Shown one piece after another: positions 1 to 9,126 of a stretch of DNA of 64,000 bases. The notes below the pieces were generated by a model, which was given only the letters and a program-made list of their open reading frames with translations, was not told the origin of the DNA and searched no databases. The stretch's first letter is position 1. Every line of letters begins with the position of its first letter. The position numbers were made by a program, and so were the translations under genes. The DNA is from Solitalea canadensis DSM 3403 (GTDB taxonomy: Bacteria; Bacteroidota; Bacteroidia; Sphingobacteriales; Sphingobacteriaceae), in contig NC_017770.1 of the NCBI RefSeq assembly GCF_000242635.2, positions 868,001 to 932,000 on the forward strand. Direction: 5' to 3'.

Positions 1-396
1 TGGGTTGTGAGTTGCGAATTATGGGTTACGTGTTACGGGTTTCGAATTCCTTATTTGATGGATGAATTATTATTTTAATTATTTCTATAATTATTTCAAG
101 TTGTTATTATTTGCATACTCCGTCGGGATACGGGATAAAAGATGGGTAGCAAATGAGATTATAATAAGTGTTTGTGCGCCGTAGGAACAAAATTTCAGTA
201 ACCGTTTAGCCCTTAACAGGGCTATAGGAATGATGGAACAAGTTAATGTTACCGATGTATTGTCCCGGTGGACATTTTATTGAACCTGCAATTTGTCAAT
301 TATTCAACGATAATTCTTCATTATGCAAAGAACTCGTAACCCGTAATTCGCAACTCACAACCCGTAACCCGAAACCCGCAATTCGAAACCCGTAAT
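1..396. repeat. Inverted repeat built of degenerate heptamer words (element A), cut by the window edge
   Basis: The right arm (331-396) reads as consecutive seven-base words of the form RNAAYYC: GTAACCC, GTAATTC, GCAACTC, ACAACCC, GTAACCC, GAAACCC, GCAATTC, GAAACCC. The left arm (1-50) is the reverse complement of the same vocabulary, and about 30 bases (roughly 335-363) pair with it almost perfectly. The rest of the right arm would pair with sequence before the window, so the element is probably truncated here. The arms enclose about 280 bp of AT-rich sequence in which I see no gene. The right arm stops two bases from the stop codon of the minus-strand gene at 399. A 3'-end or terminator role is inference. 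Confidence 0.75.
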
Positions 397-398
397 AT

Positions 399-968
399 TT
401 AAAAAGGAAACCGTTGCCACATCCAGATCGCTGATTGAATAAGGACTGGAACTGAAATCGAATAGGTGATGACTTTGGAACTTAACTTAAGATGGTTTTT
501 GAGGATATAAATAATTACCATAATAGCTGAGATAATGATAATTTGTCCTAACTCCAGGCCTATGTTAAATGGTAACAATGTAGTAAATGCGTTAAATTTC
601 ATACCCAGAAACAGTTCCTTCAATAAACGGGAGAATCCCATTCCATGAACTAATCCAAAGAATCCTGAAAATAAAACTCGATAGTTGTGCAATTTGGGGA
701 TAAACAGGTTTTCGATACAGGTAAATAAAATGGTGAATGCAATCAGAAACTCAATAAATTCTCCATTTACTGCAATAATATCAAGTGCACATAATGCAAG
801 GGTAATAGAATGGGCAATTGTAAAGGAAGTTACAATCCAAAAAATGCGTTTCCAGTCTTTAAAGTTATAAATGGCACAGATAGCAAATAGAAAAAGTATG
901 TGATCATAGCCATGTAAATCAAGAATATGAAAGAAGCCTTGGTTTAGGAAAATATAAAATTGGTCCAT
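399..968 (-). CDS. HupE/UreJ-like integral membrane protein
   Basis: A 189-residue, very hydrophobic protein with about five or six membrane segments. It has the hallmarks of the HupE/UreJ_2 family: HGYDH at residues 19-23, a TIAHS segment after the second helix, GLVHGMGF in the middle, and a Glu-Leu-Gly-Gln helix later. In the family the His/Asp-rich first motif is thought to bind a transition metal (nickel or cobalt), and related proteins accompany hydrogenases or ureases. Neither enzyme is encoded nearby, so the substrate is unknown. Many Bacteroidota carry such orphan copies. It lies 87 bp downstream of glpD on the same strand and could be its distal operon partner. The start is the only good ATG and begins directly with the conserved N-terminal helix. 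Confidence 0.8.
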   Translation of the reverse strand: MDQFYIFLNQGFFHILDLHGYDHILFLFAICAIYNFKDWKRIFWIVTSFTIAHSITLALCALDIIAVNGEFIEFLIAFTILFTCIENLFIPKLHNYRVLFSGFFGLVHGMGFSRLLKELFLGMKFNAFTTLLPFNIGLELGQIIIISAIMVIIYILKNHLKLSSKVITYSISVPVLIQSAIWMWQRFPF

Positions 969-1055
969 CCGGCAAAAATAAATTATTGGGCCAGATTACA
1001 AGTCAGAGTAATTACGGTCAGACCAATTTTATAATTCTACCACAGATTGTTTTTA

Positions 1056-2615
1056 TCAAAGCATATAATTAGATGCCGTTTTGCGAAACGACGCAACCTG
1101 CAGATCAATCCATTCGTTGTTTTTACTCATTTCATTTGCCATAAGATCAGCAACAGTAGCAGCACTTTCAACAGTGGCTTTGGCATCAAGCAGTAAAGCT
1201 CTGGTACGGCGCGCTAATACATCTTCAAGGGTGATGGCCATCTCATTTCTAATAGACCAGATAACCTCTGCTTTTACATAGGGCAAATCAACATGAATGC
1301 GCTCTCCTAACTCCGGATTATCTTTTATTAACAATTTGATGCCATCTGCATCACTACCATAGCAATCCAGCGGATCGGTAATGTCTGTATTTTGTTTCCA
1401 GCCGTGAATTTTCAATGAAGTTGTAATGGAGTTACGGTCCTCTAAACCACAAAACTCACATGCCTTATCAATTACATCTTGTCCCATCCGGCGATAAGTA
1501 GTCCATTTGCCTCCAGTAATAGTTAATAATCCTGATTGAGACACCAAAATAGTATGGTCCCTTGAAAGCGCTGCTGTATTATTGCCATTGCTGTTTTTAA
1601 CTAACGGACGTAATCCTGCAAACACGCTTTTTACATCTTCAATTTTAGGATCTTCATTGAGGTAGCGTGATGCATGTTTTAAGATAAATTCAATTTCCTC
1701 TGGCAGGGCTTTGGGCTCCAACTCAGGGTTTTCAACAGGTGTGTCAGTAGTGCCAACAACCACTTTATTGTGCCATGGAATAGCAAACATTACCCTTCCA
1801 TCGTCTGTATTTGGAACCATGATGGCGCTTTTTCCAGGTAAGAATTTCTTGTCGAAGACTAAGTGAATTCCCTGGCTTGGCGCTACAATCTTTGAAGAAT
1901 CAGGCTCGTCTACTTGCATTAGATGGTCTACAAATACACCCGTTGCATTGATCACTACCTTCGCTTTAATTTCATACTCCTGATGATCAAACTGATCTGT
2001 TGCGAGAACTCCTGCAATCAGGTTATCTTCCTTAATAAATCCTGAAACTTTAAAATAATTAAGAACTGTAGCCTGATGATCAGCTGCTGTTTGTGCCAGA
2101 TTAATAGCTAGTCGAGAGTCATCAAATTGTCCGTCATGATAAATTACCCCACCCTTTAACCCCTCCTGTTCAAGCGTAGGTATATGTTTCAATGTTTCCG
2201 TAACCGAAAGGAATTCCGATGGGCCTAAACCGAGTTTTCCAGCTAAAAGATCATATATTTTTAAGCCAATACCATAAAAGGGGCCCGACCACCAACTGTA
2301 GTTAGGAACAATGAATGAAAGGTTATGCACCAGATGAGGAGCATTTTGTATCAATAACCCGCGTTCTTTTAAGGCTTCCAGTACCAAACTGACATTTCCT
2401 TGTTGTAAATAACGAACACCACCATGAATTAGCTTTGTTGAACGACTGGATGTACCCTTGGCAAAATCTTCTTGTTCTAACAATAGCGTTTTATATCCGC
2501 GAGTTGTAGCTTCAACAGCGGCACCCAGACCGGTTGCACCACCACCAACAATAATAACATCCCATGTTTGTCCTTTCATGGAATTGAGTTCGGCAAGCAT
2601 TTCAGTTCTTTTCAT
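1056..2615 (-). CDS. glpD: Glycerol-3-phosphate dehydrogenase (FAD-dependent, aerobic type)
   Basis: A 519-residue flavoprotein, normal length for the family. It oxidises sn-glycerol 3-phosphate to dihydroxyacetone phosphate and passes electrons to the quinone pool at the inner face of the membrane. The FAD-binding dinucleotide fold is at the N-terminus (GGGATG at residues 24-29). The family signature SSRSTKLIHGG follows at 56-66, and a C-terminal DAO_C-type helical region contains RRTRALLLDA. It is 38 bp downstream of glpK on the same strand, so the pair is almost certainly one transcript and catalyses two consecutive steps of glycerol catabolism. No glpF facilitator or glpR regulator is seen next to it. 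The ATG start leaves a short N-terminal helix before the FAD fold, as usual. Confidence 0.95.
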   Translation of the reverse strand: MKRTEMLAELNSMKGQTWDVIIVGGGATGLGAAVEATTRGYKTLLLEQEDFAKGTSSRSTKLIHGGVRYLQQGNVSLVLEALKERGLLIQNAPHLVHNLSFIVPNYSWWSGPFYGIGLKIYDLLAGKLGLGPSEFLSVTETLKHIPTLEQEGLKGGVIYHDGQFDDSRLAINLAQTAADHQATVLNYFKVSGFIKEDNLIAGVLATDQFDHQEYEIKAKVVINATGVFVDHLMQVDEPDSSKIVAPSQGIHLVFDKKFLPGKSAIMVPNTDDGRVMFAIPWHNKVVVGTTDTPVENPELEPKALPEEIEFILKHASRYLNEDPKIEDVKSVFAGLRPLVKNSNGNNTAALSRDHTILVSQSGLLTITGGKWTTYRRMGQDVIDKACEFCGLEDRNSITTSLKIHGWKQNTDITDPLDCYGSDADGIKLLIKDNPELGERIHVDLPYVKAEVIWSIRNEMAITLEDVLARRTRALLLDAKATVESAATVADLMANEMSKNNEWIDLQVASFRKTASNYML

Positions 2616-2653
2616 ATTATTGATTGATTACACCGATTTGATACCCATTTATT

Positions 2654-4144
2654 TTATTCAGTCCAGGCTAAGGCTGATTTTATGGCTTGTTCCCATCCTT
2701 TTGTTAAATAGTTTACTTCACTCACCTCCATTGTGGGATCAAAACGACGATCTTCTTGCCATAAATCTTTGATCTCATCTATGGAACTCCAATATCCTGT
2801 GGCTAATCCTGCGAGGTAAGCAGCTCCTAATGCGGTGGTTTCTGTAATTTTTGGTCTGATTACCGGAATATGTAATATATCCGACTGAAATTGGAGCAAG
2901 CCATTATTGGCAGTGGCTCCGCCATCAACTCTTAATTCCCTAATTCCAATTCCGGAATCAATATTCATCGCATTTACTACTTCCATTGTTTGATAGGCGA
3001 TACTATCTAATGCTGCACGTGCAATATGTGAAGATGTTGATCCGCGTGTAAGACCAACGATAGTACCACGGGCATCCTGATTCCAGTAGGGGGCACCTAA
3101 TCCTGTAAAGGCCGGAACAATATATACTCCGTCACTGTCTTTTACTTTGGCGGCTAATTCTTCAACTTCTGCTGATTTTTTAATGATTCCTAGCCCATCC
3201 CTAAGCCATTGAATAACTGCACCTGCAACAAAAATGCTTCCTTCAAGTGCATAATTTGTTTGTCCATTAACTTGCCAGGCTATAGTTGTTAATAATTTAT
3301 TTTTTGATTGGATAGGAGTAGTTCCTGTGTTCATCATTAAAAAGCACCCTGTTCCATACGTGTTTTTCACCATTCCGGGTTCTGTACACATTTGTCCGAA
3401 TAGAGCGGCTTGCTGATCGCCCGCAATACCGGCAATAGGTAATGCACAATCAAATAATCGGGGAGTGGTCGATCCGTATACCTCACTTGAAGATTTTACT
3501 TCAGGTAACATACTTTCGGGGATGTTAAATAACTTCAAAAGCTCTTTATCCCAGCTTAACGTATGGATATTAAAAAGCATGGTTCTGGATGCATTGGTAA
3601 CATCAGTAATGTGCATTTTGCCTTTGGTGATATTCCAGATAATCCAGCTGTCAATAGTCCCAAAGGCTAAATCTCCATTTTCTGCTTTTCTGCGAACATC
3701 ATCATCGTTATCAAGTATCCATTTTATTTTAGTTGCTGAAAAGTAAGAATCAATAACTAACCCTGTTTTTTCAGCAATCATTTTCTCTAAGCCTTCTTTT
3801 TTAAGTTGTTCGCAATATGCCGAGGTTCGTCTATCTTGCCAAACGATAGCCTTGTAGGCAGGTTTTCCTGTTTTTCTATCCCATACCACAGTTGTTTCCC
3901 GCTGATTGGTAATCCCGATTGAATTTATCTGTTCAATATCTAATCCTGCATTTACTATGGCTTCTGTGATAACAGCTGCCTGACTCGACCAAATTTCATT
4001 AGCATCATGTTCCACCCAGCCTGGTTTAGGAAAGTATTGTTTAAACTCCTTTTGGCCCACGGAAACTATAGAGCCATTTTTATCAAAAACAATTGCTCTT
4101 GAACTGGTTGTGCCTTGATCGATGGAAAGAATGTATTGTTGCAT
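2654..4144 (-). CDS. glpK: Glycerol kinase
   Basis: A 496-residue FGGY-family kinase that phosphorylates glycerol with ATP in the cytoplasm, giving glycerol 3-phosphate for GlpD. The N-terminal phosphate-binding motif DQGTTSSR lies at residues 9-16. The middle has the [11 protein letters not shown] segment typical of glycerol kinases, and the C-terminal ATPase lobe carries [15 protein letters not shown] followed by [12 protein letters not shown]. The reading frame stays open 69 codons further upstream to 4351. That extension is rejected because family members begin at [11 protein letters not shown]-like sequence, the extra part is low-complexity AT-rich translation, and it would overlap the divergent small gene at 4283. 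Family length is about 495-505, agreeing with this start. First gene of the glpK-glpD unit. Confidence 0.95.
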   Translation of the reverse strand: MQQYILSIDQGTTSSRAIVFDKNGSIVSVGQKEFKQYFPKPGWVEHDANEIWSSQAAVITEAIVNAGLDIEQINSIGITNQRETTVVWDRKTGKPAYKAIVWQDRRTSAYCEQLKKEGLEKMIAEKTGLVIDSYFSATKIKWILDNDDDVRRKAENGDLAFGTIDSWIIWNITKGKMHITDVTNASRTMLFNIHTLSWDKELLKLFNIPESMLPEVKSSSEVYGSTTPRLFDCALPIAGIAGDQQAALFGQMCTEPGMVKNTYGTGCFLMMNTGTTPIQSKNKLLTTIAWQVNGQTNYALEGSIFVAGAVIQWLRDGLGIIKKSAEVEELAAKVKDSDGVYIVPAFTGLGAPYWNQDARGTIVGLTRGSTSSHIARAALDSIAYQTMEVVNAMNIDSGIGIRELRVDGGATANNGLLQFQSDILHIPVIRPKITETTALGAAYLAGLATGYWSSIDEIKDLWQEDRRFDPTMEVSEVNYLTKGWEQAIKSALAWTE

Positions 4145-4282
4145 AAAAAGATATTGATAGGTATAGAGGTAAGTTAAAAATATTACCTCGAATGTGCAAA
4201 GTGGATAGATTGTTGTACTGGTTAATGTGTTAATAATGAACTTATTATTGATTTTTTTGTTTTTAAATGAAAGGAGGATGTG

Positions 4283-4507
4283 ATGAAAAGCGTATATGTC
4301 TTTTTTCAATATTTCTTTTTCTGGCTGTTTATTATTGGGCCGGCAATGCAAGTAATTTCTCTTTTTGCCTTAATAGGAGGCATTCATATGGAATGGTTCG
4401 GAATTGTTGGACTCTACGTGTTTGCAGTCGGATTAGGAGGTTTAACCATAACCTTGCTGATAGGTGAGGGATGGTATCCTGAAGAATATAAACCTGATAT
4501 AGGTTAA
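4283..4507 (+). CDS. Small two-helix membrane protein of unknown function
   Basis: A 74-residue protein that is nearly all membrane: a first hydrophobic helix at about residues 5-30 and a second at about 38-62, ending in a short polar tail ([13 protein letters not shown]). I do not recognise a family. A clear Shine-Dalgarno AAGGAGG at 4271-4277 sits five bases before the ATG at 4283, which is unusual in Bacteroidota and supports translation. An in-frame GTG at 4280 is too close to that site. The gene is divergent from glpK, whose corrected start lies 138 bp away, so the two may share a regulatory region. A second reading frame from 4267 overlaps it out of frame and lacks a plausible protein. 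Confidence 0.55.
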   Translation: MKSVYVFFQYFFFWLFIIGPAMQVISLFALIGGIHMEWFGIVGLYVFAVGLGGLTITLLIGEGWYPEEYKPDIG

Positions 4508-4701
4508 AAAATTAAAAAAGTTAAAAAAGCAATTAAACCTTTCGGCATGCATAAAGTCTTAGTAGTATAGTTGTTAATAAAACGGTTCTTGTTTTGGATA
4601 GGTAAAACGTTAGATGGGTTGGGATTTGACGTCAAAAGGATCAAAAACCGTAGAAGTTTTCAATAGGTTTGTGTTAGGTTTAGTAATATTTAGTTCGTTG
4701 C

Positions 4702-4736
4702 GCCCCTTGTTTCCAACAACAAGGGGCTGCTTTTTT
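4702..4736 (+). terminator. Rho-independent terminator
   Basis: A ten-base-pair GC-rich stem (GCCCCTTGTT at 4702-4711 with AACAAGGGGC at 4718-4727), a six-base loop, then TGCTTTTTT. It lies 195 bp after the small membrane gene ending at 4507. Either that gene has a long 3' untranslated region or a short non-coding transcript ends here; 4508-4701 otherwise holds only AT-rich sequence with no gene that I can see. Confidence 0.8.
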
Positions 4737-4791
4737 ACTGGGCATTTTATTAGAATTTCTATTTTCGCCACTTAAAACCGAAAACTAAGAA

Positions 4792-5121
4792 ATGAATATT
4801 GAAACATTACAAACAATTTGTTCTGCCTTTCCTAAGGTTACAGAAGATATCAAATGGGGTGATCACTTATGCTTTTTGATAGGGGAGAAAATGTTTTGTG
4901 TAGGTAGTCTAAGTACAAATTTTACTTGTTCTTTCAAAGCATCTGATGAGGACTTTGTCACATTAACCGAACGGCCATCTATTATACCCGCTCCATACAT
5001 GGCCCGCCATAAATGGGTTTTAATCGAAGAACCCTCAGCACTTACTTTACAAGAGTGGGAGTTCTATGTTACCAAGTCCTACCAATTGGTTAAGTCGAAG
5101 CTGCCGAAGAAGTATCAGTAG
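4792..5121 (+). CDS. MmcQ/YjbR family protein
   Basis: A 109-residue protein of the MmcQ/YjbR (DUF419) family, a small CyaY-like alpha/beta fold. Family traits visible here: an N-terminal helix ending before a WGD segment near residue 22, the mid-protein strand pair around MFCVGSL, and the region ending PYMARHKWVLIE, which corresponds to the family's conserved Y-x-x-K/R-H-W motif. Members have been linked to DNA binding from structural work, but no specific cellular role is established. It is monocistronic: a terminator lies just upstream and a word-built inverted repeat (5129-5335) follows the stop by seven bases. A weak -7-like box TATTTTCG at 4760-4767 lies a suitable distance before the ATG. 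Confidence 0.85.
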   Translation: MNIETLQTICSAFPKVTEDIKWGDHLCFLIGEKMFCVGSLSTNFTCSFKASDEDFVTLTERPSIIPAPYMARHKWVLIEEPSALTLQEWEFYVTKSYQLVKSKLPKKYQ

Positions 5122-5128
5122 GTTTTTA

Positions 5129-5335
5129 GTTCATGGATCATAGATCATAGAGGTCCATAGTCGATAGTCCATAGACCATAGTGCTTGTATGATTTTAAAA
5201 GAGGTAACGATTTATGTTTGGCAAAGAGTGAGATTCAAAGAAGCTAATATAGATTATCTAAGAACCATGGTCTATGGACAATGGACTCAAACCATGAACT
5301 ATGATCTATGAACCTCAAGCCATGAACCATCAACT
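5129..5335. repeat. Inverted repeat built of heptamer words (element B) between convergent genes
   Basis: Left arm 5129-5180: GTTCATG, GATCATA, GATCATA, a 3-bp break, GTCCATA, GTCGATA, GTCCATA, GACCATA. Right arm 5266-5335 is the reverse-complement vocabulary in strict seven-base phase: CATGGTC, TATGGAC, AATGGAC, TCAAACC, ATGAACT, ATGATCT, ATGAACC, TCAAGCC, ATGAACC, ATCAACT. The arms can fold over an 85-bp AT-rich centre. The element fills the space between the + gene ending at 5121 and the - gene ending at 5339. A bidirectional terminator or mRNA 3'-protection role is inference. The architecture matches element A (1-396) although the words differ. Confidence 0.8.
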
Positions 5336-5338
5336 AAC

Positions 5339-6055
5339 TTACCTGCTTCGCACTTTCCCGCTGCCGCTGATTGTTTGCGTAATTTGCGGAGAACCGATAT
5401 AAAGTACATTTCCGCTGCCGCTAATATTAACGGTAAGTAAATCGCTGACATTTACTTCGCAATTTCCTGAACCCGAAATTGTGCTCTTTGCATTTCTGCT
5501 TAACAGGCCAAAAGTTTTAATATTTCCTGAACCCGAAATGGTTTGATCTGTGTTAACAGAGTTACCCCATAACTCAATTGTTCCTGAGCCTGAAATATTG
5601 CTTCTTAGATTAGTGGTAACAATATCACCTAAATAAATTGATCCGGAACCACTCACGTTAAGTTTAACCTCCTCATTGTATTCGATCGGTGTGTTTTTAA
5701 TTAAACCGCTTCCGGAGATATCTGCGGACTTGAAATTACTTACAGGGACATAAATATCGATTTTACCATGTTTATACCTTGTGCGATAATCACGGTAATA
5801 AACGCTAAGGGTATTATCTGGCTTTAGTTGAGTTACCAGTTCAGGAGCTATGTTGTCTTCAGCATAAATTCTTACGGTCTTAACACTGTCTTTATGCAGT
5901 ATAATATTGAAATCACCACTGCATTCTACAGCATTTATTTCAGCTAAGGTTCTGGTTTCTGTTATATAATTTCCAGAACCCTCTACTACATCCTTGCAAG
6001 AACCAAGTAAAAAAGCAGCAGATAAAAAAATAAATAAGAGCGAATATGTTTTCAT
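5339..6055 (-). CDS. GIN-domain (DUF2807) lipoprotein
   Basis: A 238-residue predicted lipoprotein. The signal sequence ends in a lipobox with Cys20 (LLGSC when started at the ATG at 6055). The mature part is a single DUF2807 / head-GIN beta-helix-like domain. Seven copies of the turn motif [IV]SGSG are spaced roughly 18-22 residues apart and form the rungs. Such proteins are very common in Bacteroidota and their function is unknown; some are bound to the cell surface. The reading frame could start seven codons earlier at 6076, but only the 6055 start gives a compact lysine-led signal peptide. The stop lies four bases from the inverted repeat 5129-5335, which probably marks its 3' end. Confidence 0.85.
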   Translation of the reverse strand: MKTYSLLFIFLSAAFLLGSCKDVVEGSGNYITETRTLAEINAVECSGDFNIILHKDSVKTVRIYAEDNIAPELVTQLKPDNTLSVYYRDYRTRYKHGKIDIYVPVSNFKSADISGSGLIKNTPIEYNEEVKLNVSGSGSIYLGDIVTTNLRSNISGSGTIELWGNSVNTDQTISGSGNIKTFGLLSRNAKSTISGSGNCEVNVSDLLTVNISGSGNVLYIGSPQITQTISGSGKVRSR

Positions 6056-6279
6056 TGGGTATGTATTTATCCCCAAAAATAGGAAATAATTACAATGGTC
6101 TGTTTTACAGTATTGTAAAGTTTATGTGATGAGAGCATGGAAAAATAACTTTTGTTTAATAGCCGAAACGAAGAAAAAGAAAACTTACAGATTAGTTACT
6201 TAACTATTTTGCATATAAGTTGTTAAATATGAATTTTTTAAGTATATTTCGATATCTAAATTTACTTAAATCGCGTACT

Positions 6280-6513
6280 ATGTCAGTTAAAATTAACCAT
6301 GAGCATCATAGCTCGCTGTATTGGCTGGTTATGATCTTTACCGGTCTCTTTATTTTAGGGATCGCAATTAAAATTTTATCATTTTTCTTTAATGCCAATG
6401 AGGGGATAGGGCTGGCGATCAATAATATTGGTTGGTATCTCTTCTTACCTGGAGCAGTTGGCTTACTGATTATGATGCTTATTCATGCTATTTTCCGTAA
6501 AAATTACGAATAG
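6280..6513 (+). CDS. Small membrane protein, two predicted helices
   Basis: A 77-residue protein starting at the ATG at 6280. After a polar His-rich N-terminus (HEHH near residue 6) come two hydrophobic helices at about 14-34 and 47-70, then a basic tail. It is not a family I recognise. The frame is open further upstream, with an ATG at 6229 and a TTG at 6220. I prefer 6280 because TATATTTC at 6243-6250, with a TTG about 20 bp before it, resembles a Bacteroidota promoter and would start transcription inside the longer version. The strand switches after the GIN lipoprotein, and a bidirectional terminator at 6559 separates it from nrdA. Start uncertain by up to 20 codons. Confidence 0.6.
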   Translation: MSVKINHEHHSSLYWLVMIFTGLFILGIAIKILSFFFNANEGIGLAINNIGWYLFLPGAVGLLIMMLIHAIFRKNYE

Positions 6514-6558
6514 CAATCATTTAATTTTTCAAATCGATACCAAATAATTGTTGCAATA

Positions 6559-6595
6559 AAAAAGTCGTCCAGGTTAAACCGAGACGACTTTTTTT
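6559..6595. terminator. Bidirectional rho-independent terminator
   Basis: Stem AAAAAGTCGTC (6559-6569) pairs with GACGACTTTTT (6583-6593), with A tracts on one side and T tracts on the other, so it can terminate both the + gene ending at 6513 and the - gene nrdA ending at 6616. Confidence 0.85.
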
Positions 6596-6615
6596 AGTTT
6601 TATATTATGGAGTTA

Positions 6616-8982
6616 TTATGCAGAGCAAGTAACACATCCTTCTTCCATCGTACAAACCGGTCCTGTGATTTCTTCTTCCACACCGGTGTGTTGTACCATA
6701 GGTTCTAATTGTTTTTCAGCTTGTTTTTCAACCGTAAACTTAACCGCAGCGTTTGCAGCTTGTGTACGTAAATAGTACATGCCGGTTTTAAGTCCTTTTT
6801 TCCATGCATAGAAATGCATAGAGGTTAGTTTAGCATTGTTAGGACTTTGAACAAACAAATTCAACGACTGGCTCTGACAGGTATATGCACCGCGATCAGC
6901 AGCCATGTCAATTAATGTACGTTGCTTGATTTCCCAAACTGTTTTATACAGCTCTTTAATATGCTGAGGAATTTCTTTGATATCTTGAATTGATCCTTCT
7001 GCAGCAATAATCTTATTTTTCATTTGGCCATCCCACAGATTAAGAGCAACCAAATCTTTTAACAAGTGCTTGTTCACCACGATGAATTCACCGGATAGTA
7101 CACGACGAACATAAATATTTGAAGTGTATGGTTCAAAACATTCGTTGTTACCAAATATCTGTGATGTTGACGCTGTTGGCATCGGTGCAACTAATAAAGA
7201 GTTACGAATACCGTATTTTTTGATTTCTTTTTTCAATCCGTCAAAATCCCAACGTTTGCTAGGGGTAACATTCCACATGTCATATTGAAGGATACCCTTT
7301 GAGGATGGAGAACCTTCATAAGTTTCATATGGTCCATCCACTTTTGCAAGGTCTTTTGATGCAGATAATGCTGCGAAGTAAATGGTTTCGGCAATTTCGC
7401 GGTTCAAACTTTGTGCTTCAGCAGACTCAAAAGGATGGCGTAACATGATGAAAACATCTGCCAAACCTTGAATACCCAAACCAACCGGACGGTGGCGGAG
7501 GTTAGAGTTGCGAGCCTCTTCAACAGGATAGTAGTTGCCGTCTATAATCTTGTTAAGATTAAGCGTTGCCTGGTAAGTTACTTCGTATAATTTTTGGTGA
7601 TCAAACTCACCGTTGATAACAAATTTTGGTAATGAAATAGAAGCCAGGTTACATACTGCAACTTCATCTTCAGCAGTATACTCCATAATTTCAGTACACA
7701 AGTTAGAAGACTTGATTGTACCTAAATTTTGCTGATTCGATTTTTTGTTAGCAGCATCTTTGTAAAGCATGTACGGAGTTCCGGTTTCAATTTGAGAATC
7801 CATAATAGCGAACCAGAGTTCCTGAGCTTTAACCGTTTTACGAGCTTTACCTTCTTTTTCGTAACGCTCATATAATGCCTCAAAATCGTCTCCATAGGTG
7901 TCGTATAAACCAGGAGCTTCGTGCGGACAGAATAAGCTCCACTCACCATTCGATTCAACACGTTTCATGAACAAGTCTGGAATCCATAACGCGTAGAATA
8001 GATCGCGTGCACGTAATTCTTCCTTACCGTGGTTTTTACGTAAGTCTAAGAAGTCAAAAATGTCGGCGTGCCAAGGTTCTAAGTAGATAGCAAAAGCTCC
8101 TTTACGCTTACCACCTCCTTGATCAACGTAACGTGCAGTGTCATTAAATACACGTAACATAGGAACAATACCATTGGACGTTCCATTAGTTCCGCTGATG
8201 TAAGAACCTGTTGCACGAATATTATGGATGCTTAAGCCAATACCACCTGCTGATTGTGAAATTTTGGCAGTTTGTTTTAATGTATCATAAATCCCTTCTA
8301 TGCTATCATCCTTCATTGTTAATAAGAAACAAGACGACATCTGAGGTTTTGGAGTTCCGGCGTTAAATAGGGTAGGAGTTGCATGGGTAAACCATTTTTC
8401 CGACATCAGATTGTAAGTTTTGATAACCGAATCGATGTCTTCTTTATGGATGCCAACAGCCACACGCATATACATGTGTTGAGGACGTTCTGCCACTCGA
8501 CCATTGAGTTTTAACAGATACGAACGTTCAAGCGTTTTAAATCCAAAATAATCAAAAGCAAAATCACGATCGTAAATGATGTTTGAATCTAACGTATCAG
8601 CGTTTTGGCGGATAATTTCAATTACATCATCTGAAAGCAATTGTGCATTTAAGCCTGTTTTTGGATCAATATAATTGTATAGTCGTTCCATGGTTTTTGA
8701 AAACGACTTTTCAGTATTCTTATGTAAGTTAGACACAGCGATACGCGAGGCCAACAATGCGTAGTCAGGGTGTTTAACGGTTAATGAAGCAGCTGTTTCG
8801 GCAGCTAAATTATCAAGTTCAGAAGTTGTTACGCCATCGTACAAACCTTCAATCACTTTTTTAGCTACATCAATAGAATCAACATGGTTACTATCGAGTC
8901 CATAGCTTAATTTTTCTATCCTGGCGGTGATTTTGTCAAATTTCACCGATTCAGTTCTGCCGTCGCGTTTAATTACAAACAT
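6616..8982 (-). CDS. nrdA: Ribonucleoside-diphosphate reductase, alpha (large) subunit
   Basis: A 788-residue class I ribonucleotide reductase large chain. It reduces ribonucleoside diphosphates to deoxyribonucleotides in the cytoplasm together with NrdB. An ATP-cone (allosteric activity site) occupies about residues 1-90. The redox pair is Cys218 (SSCFL) and Cys444 (VCNLAS). The active-site loop NLCTE gives Asn427, Cys429 and Glu431. The radical-relay tyrosines are in GMYYLRT near residue 735, and the shuttle cysteines lie at the extreme C-terminus (Cys777, Cys783, Cys786). All essential residues are present. The order nrdB-nrdA on the minus strand with a 144-bp gap is reversed relative to E. 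coli but common in Bacteroidota. It ends at a bidirectional terminator. Confidence 0.96.
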   Translation of the reverse strand: MFVIKRDGRTESVKFDKITARIEKLSYGLDSNHVDSIDVAKKVIEGLYDGVTTSELDNLAAETAASLTVKHPDYALLASRIAVSNLHKNTEKSFSKTMERLYNYIDPKTGLNAQLLSDDVIEIIRQNADTLDSNIIYDRDFAFDYFGFKTLERSYLLKLNGRVAERPQHMYMRVAVGIHKEDIDSVIKTYNLMSEKWFTHATPTLFNAGTPKPQMSSCFLLTMKDDSIEGIYDTLKQTAKISQSAGGIGLSIHNIRATGSYISGTNGTSNGIVPMLRVFNDTARYVDQGGGKRKGAFAIYLEPWHADIFDFLDLRKNHGKEELRARDLFYALWIPDLFMKRVESNGEWSLFCPHEAPGLYDTYGDDFEALYERYEKEGKARKTVKAQELWFAIMDSQIETGTPYMLYKDAANKKSNQQNLGTIKSSNLCTEIMEYTAEDEVAVCNLASISLPKFVINGEFDHQKLYEVTYQATLNLNKIIDGNYYPVEEARNSNLRHRPVGLGIQGLADVFIMLRHPFESAEAQSLNREIAETIYFAALSASKDLAKVDGPYETYEGSPSSKGILQYDMWNVTPSKRWDFDGLKKEIKKYGIRNSLLVAPMPTASTSQIFGNNECFEPYTSNIYVRRVLSGEFIVVNKHLLKDLVALNLWDGQMKNKIIAAEGSIQDIKEIPQHIKELYKTVWEIKQRTLIDMAADRGAYTCQSQSLNLFVQSPNNAKLTSMHFYAWKKGLKTGMYYLRTQAANAAVKFTVEKQAEKQLEPMVQHTGVEEEITGPVCTMEEGCVTCSA

Positions 8983-9126
8983 AGTTTAGAGGTTAGAAGC
9001 GTTTTATAGTTTATTGCTTTTGGGTATGAATGCCGTTGTGCTGTTCGGCACTCACTGCAATTGGTTTATTTTTAGCTAATTATTTAGAGCCCACACATTT
9101 TAAGCCCGAGTCAAATGCTCTGCTAA

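Noticed and set aside
1-396. CRISPR array
   Set aside because: Repeat words are 7 bp, degenerate and directly abutting, with inverted arms and no spacers; no cas genes in the window.
4145-4351. N-terminal extension of glycerol kinase by 69 codons
   Set aside because: The family starts at the DQGTTSSR-preceding Met at 4144; the extension is AT-rich junk translation and would overlap the divergent gene at 4283.
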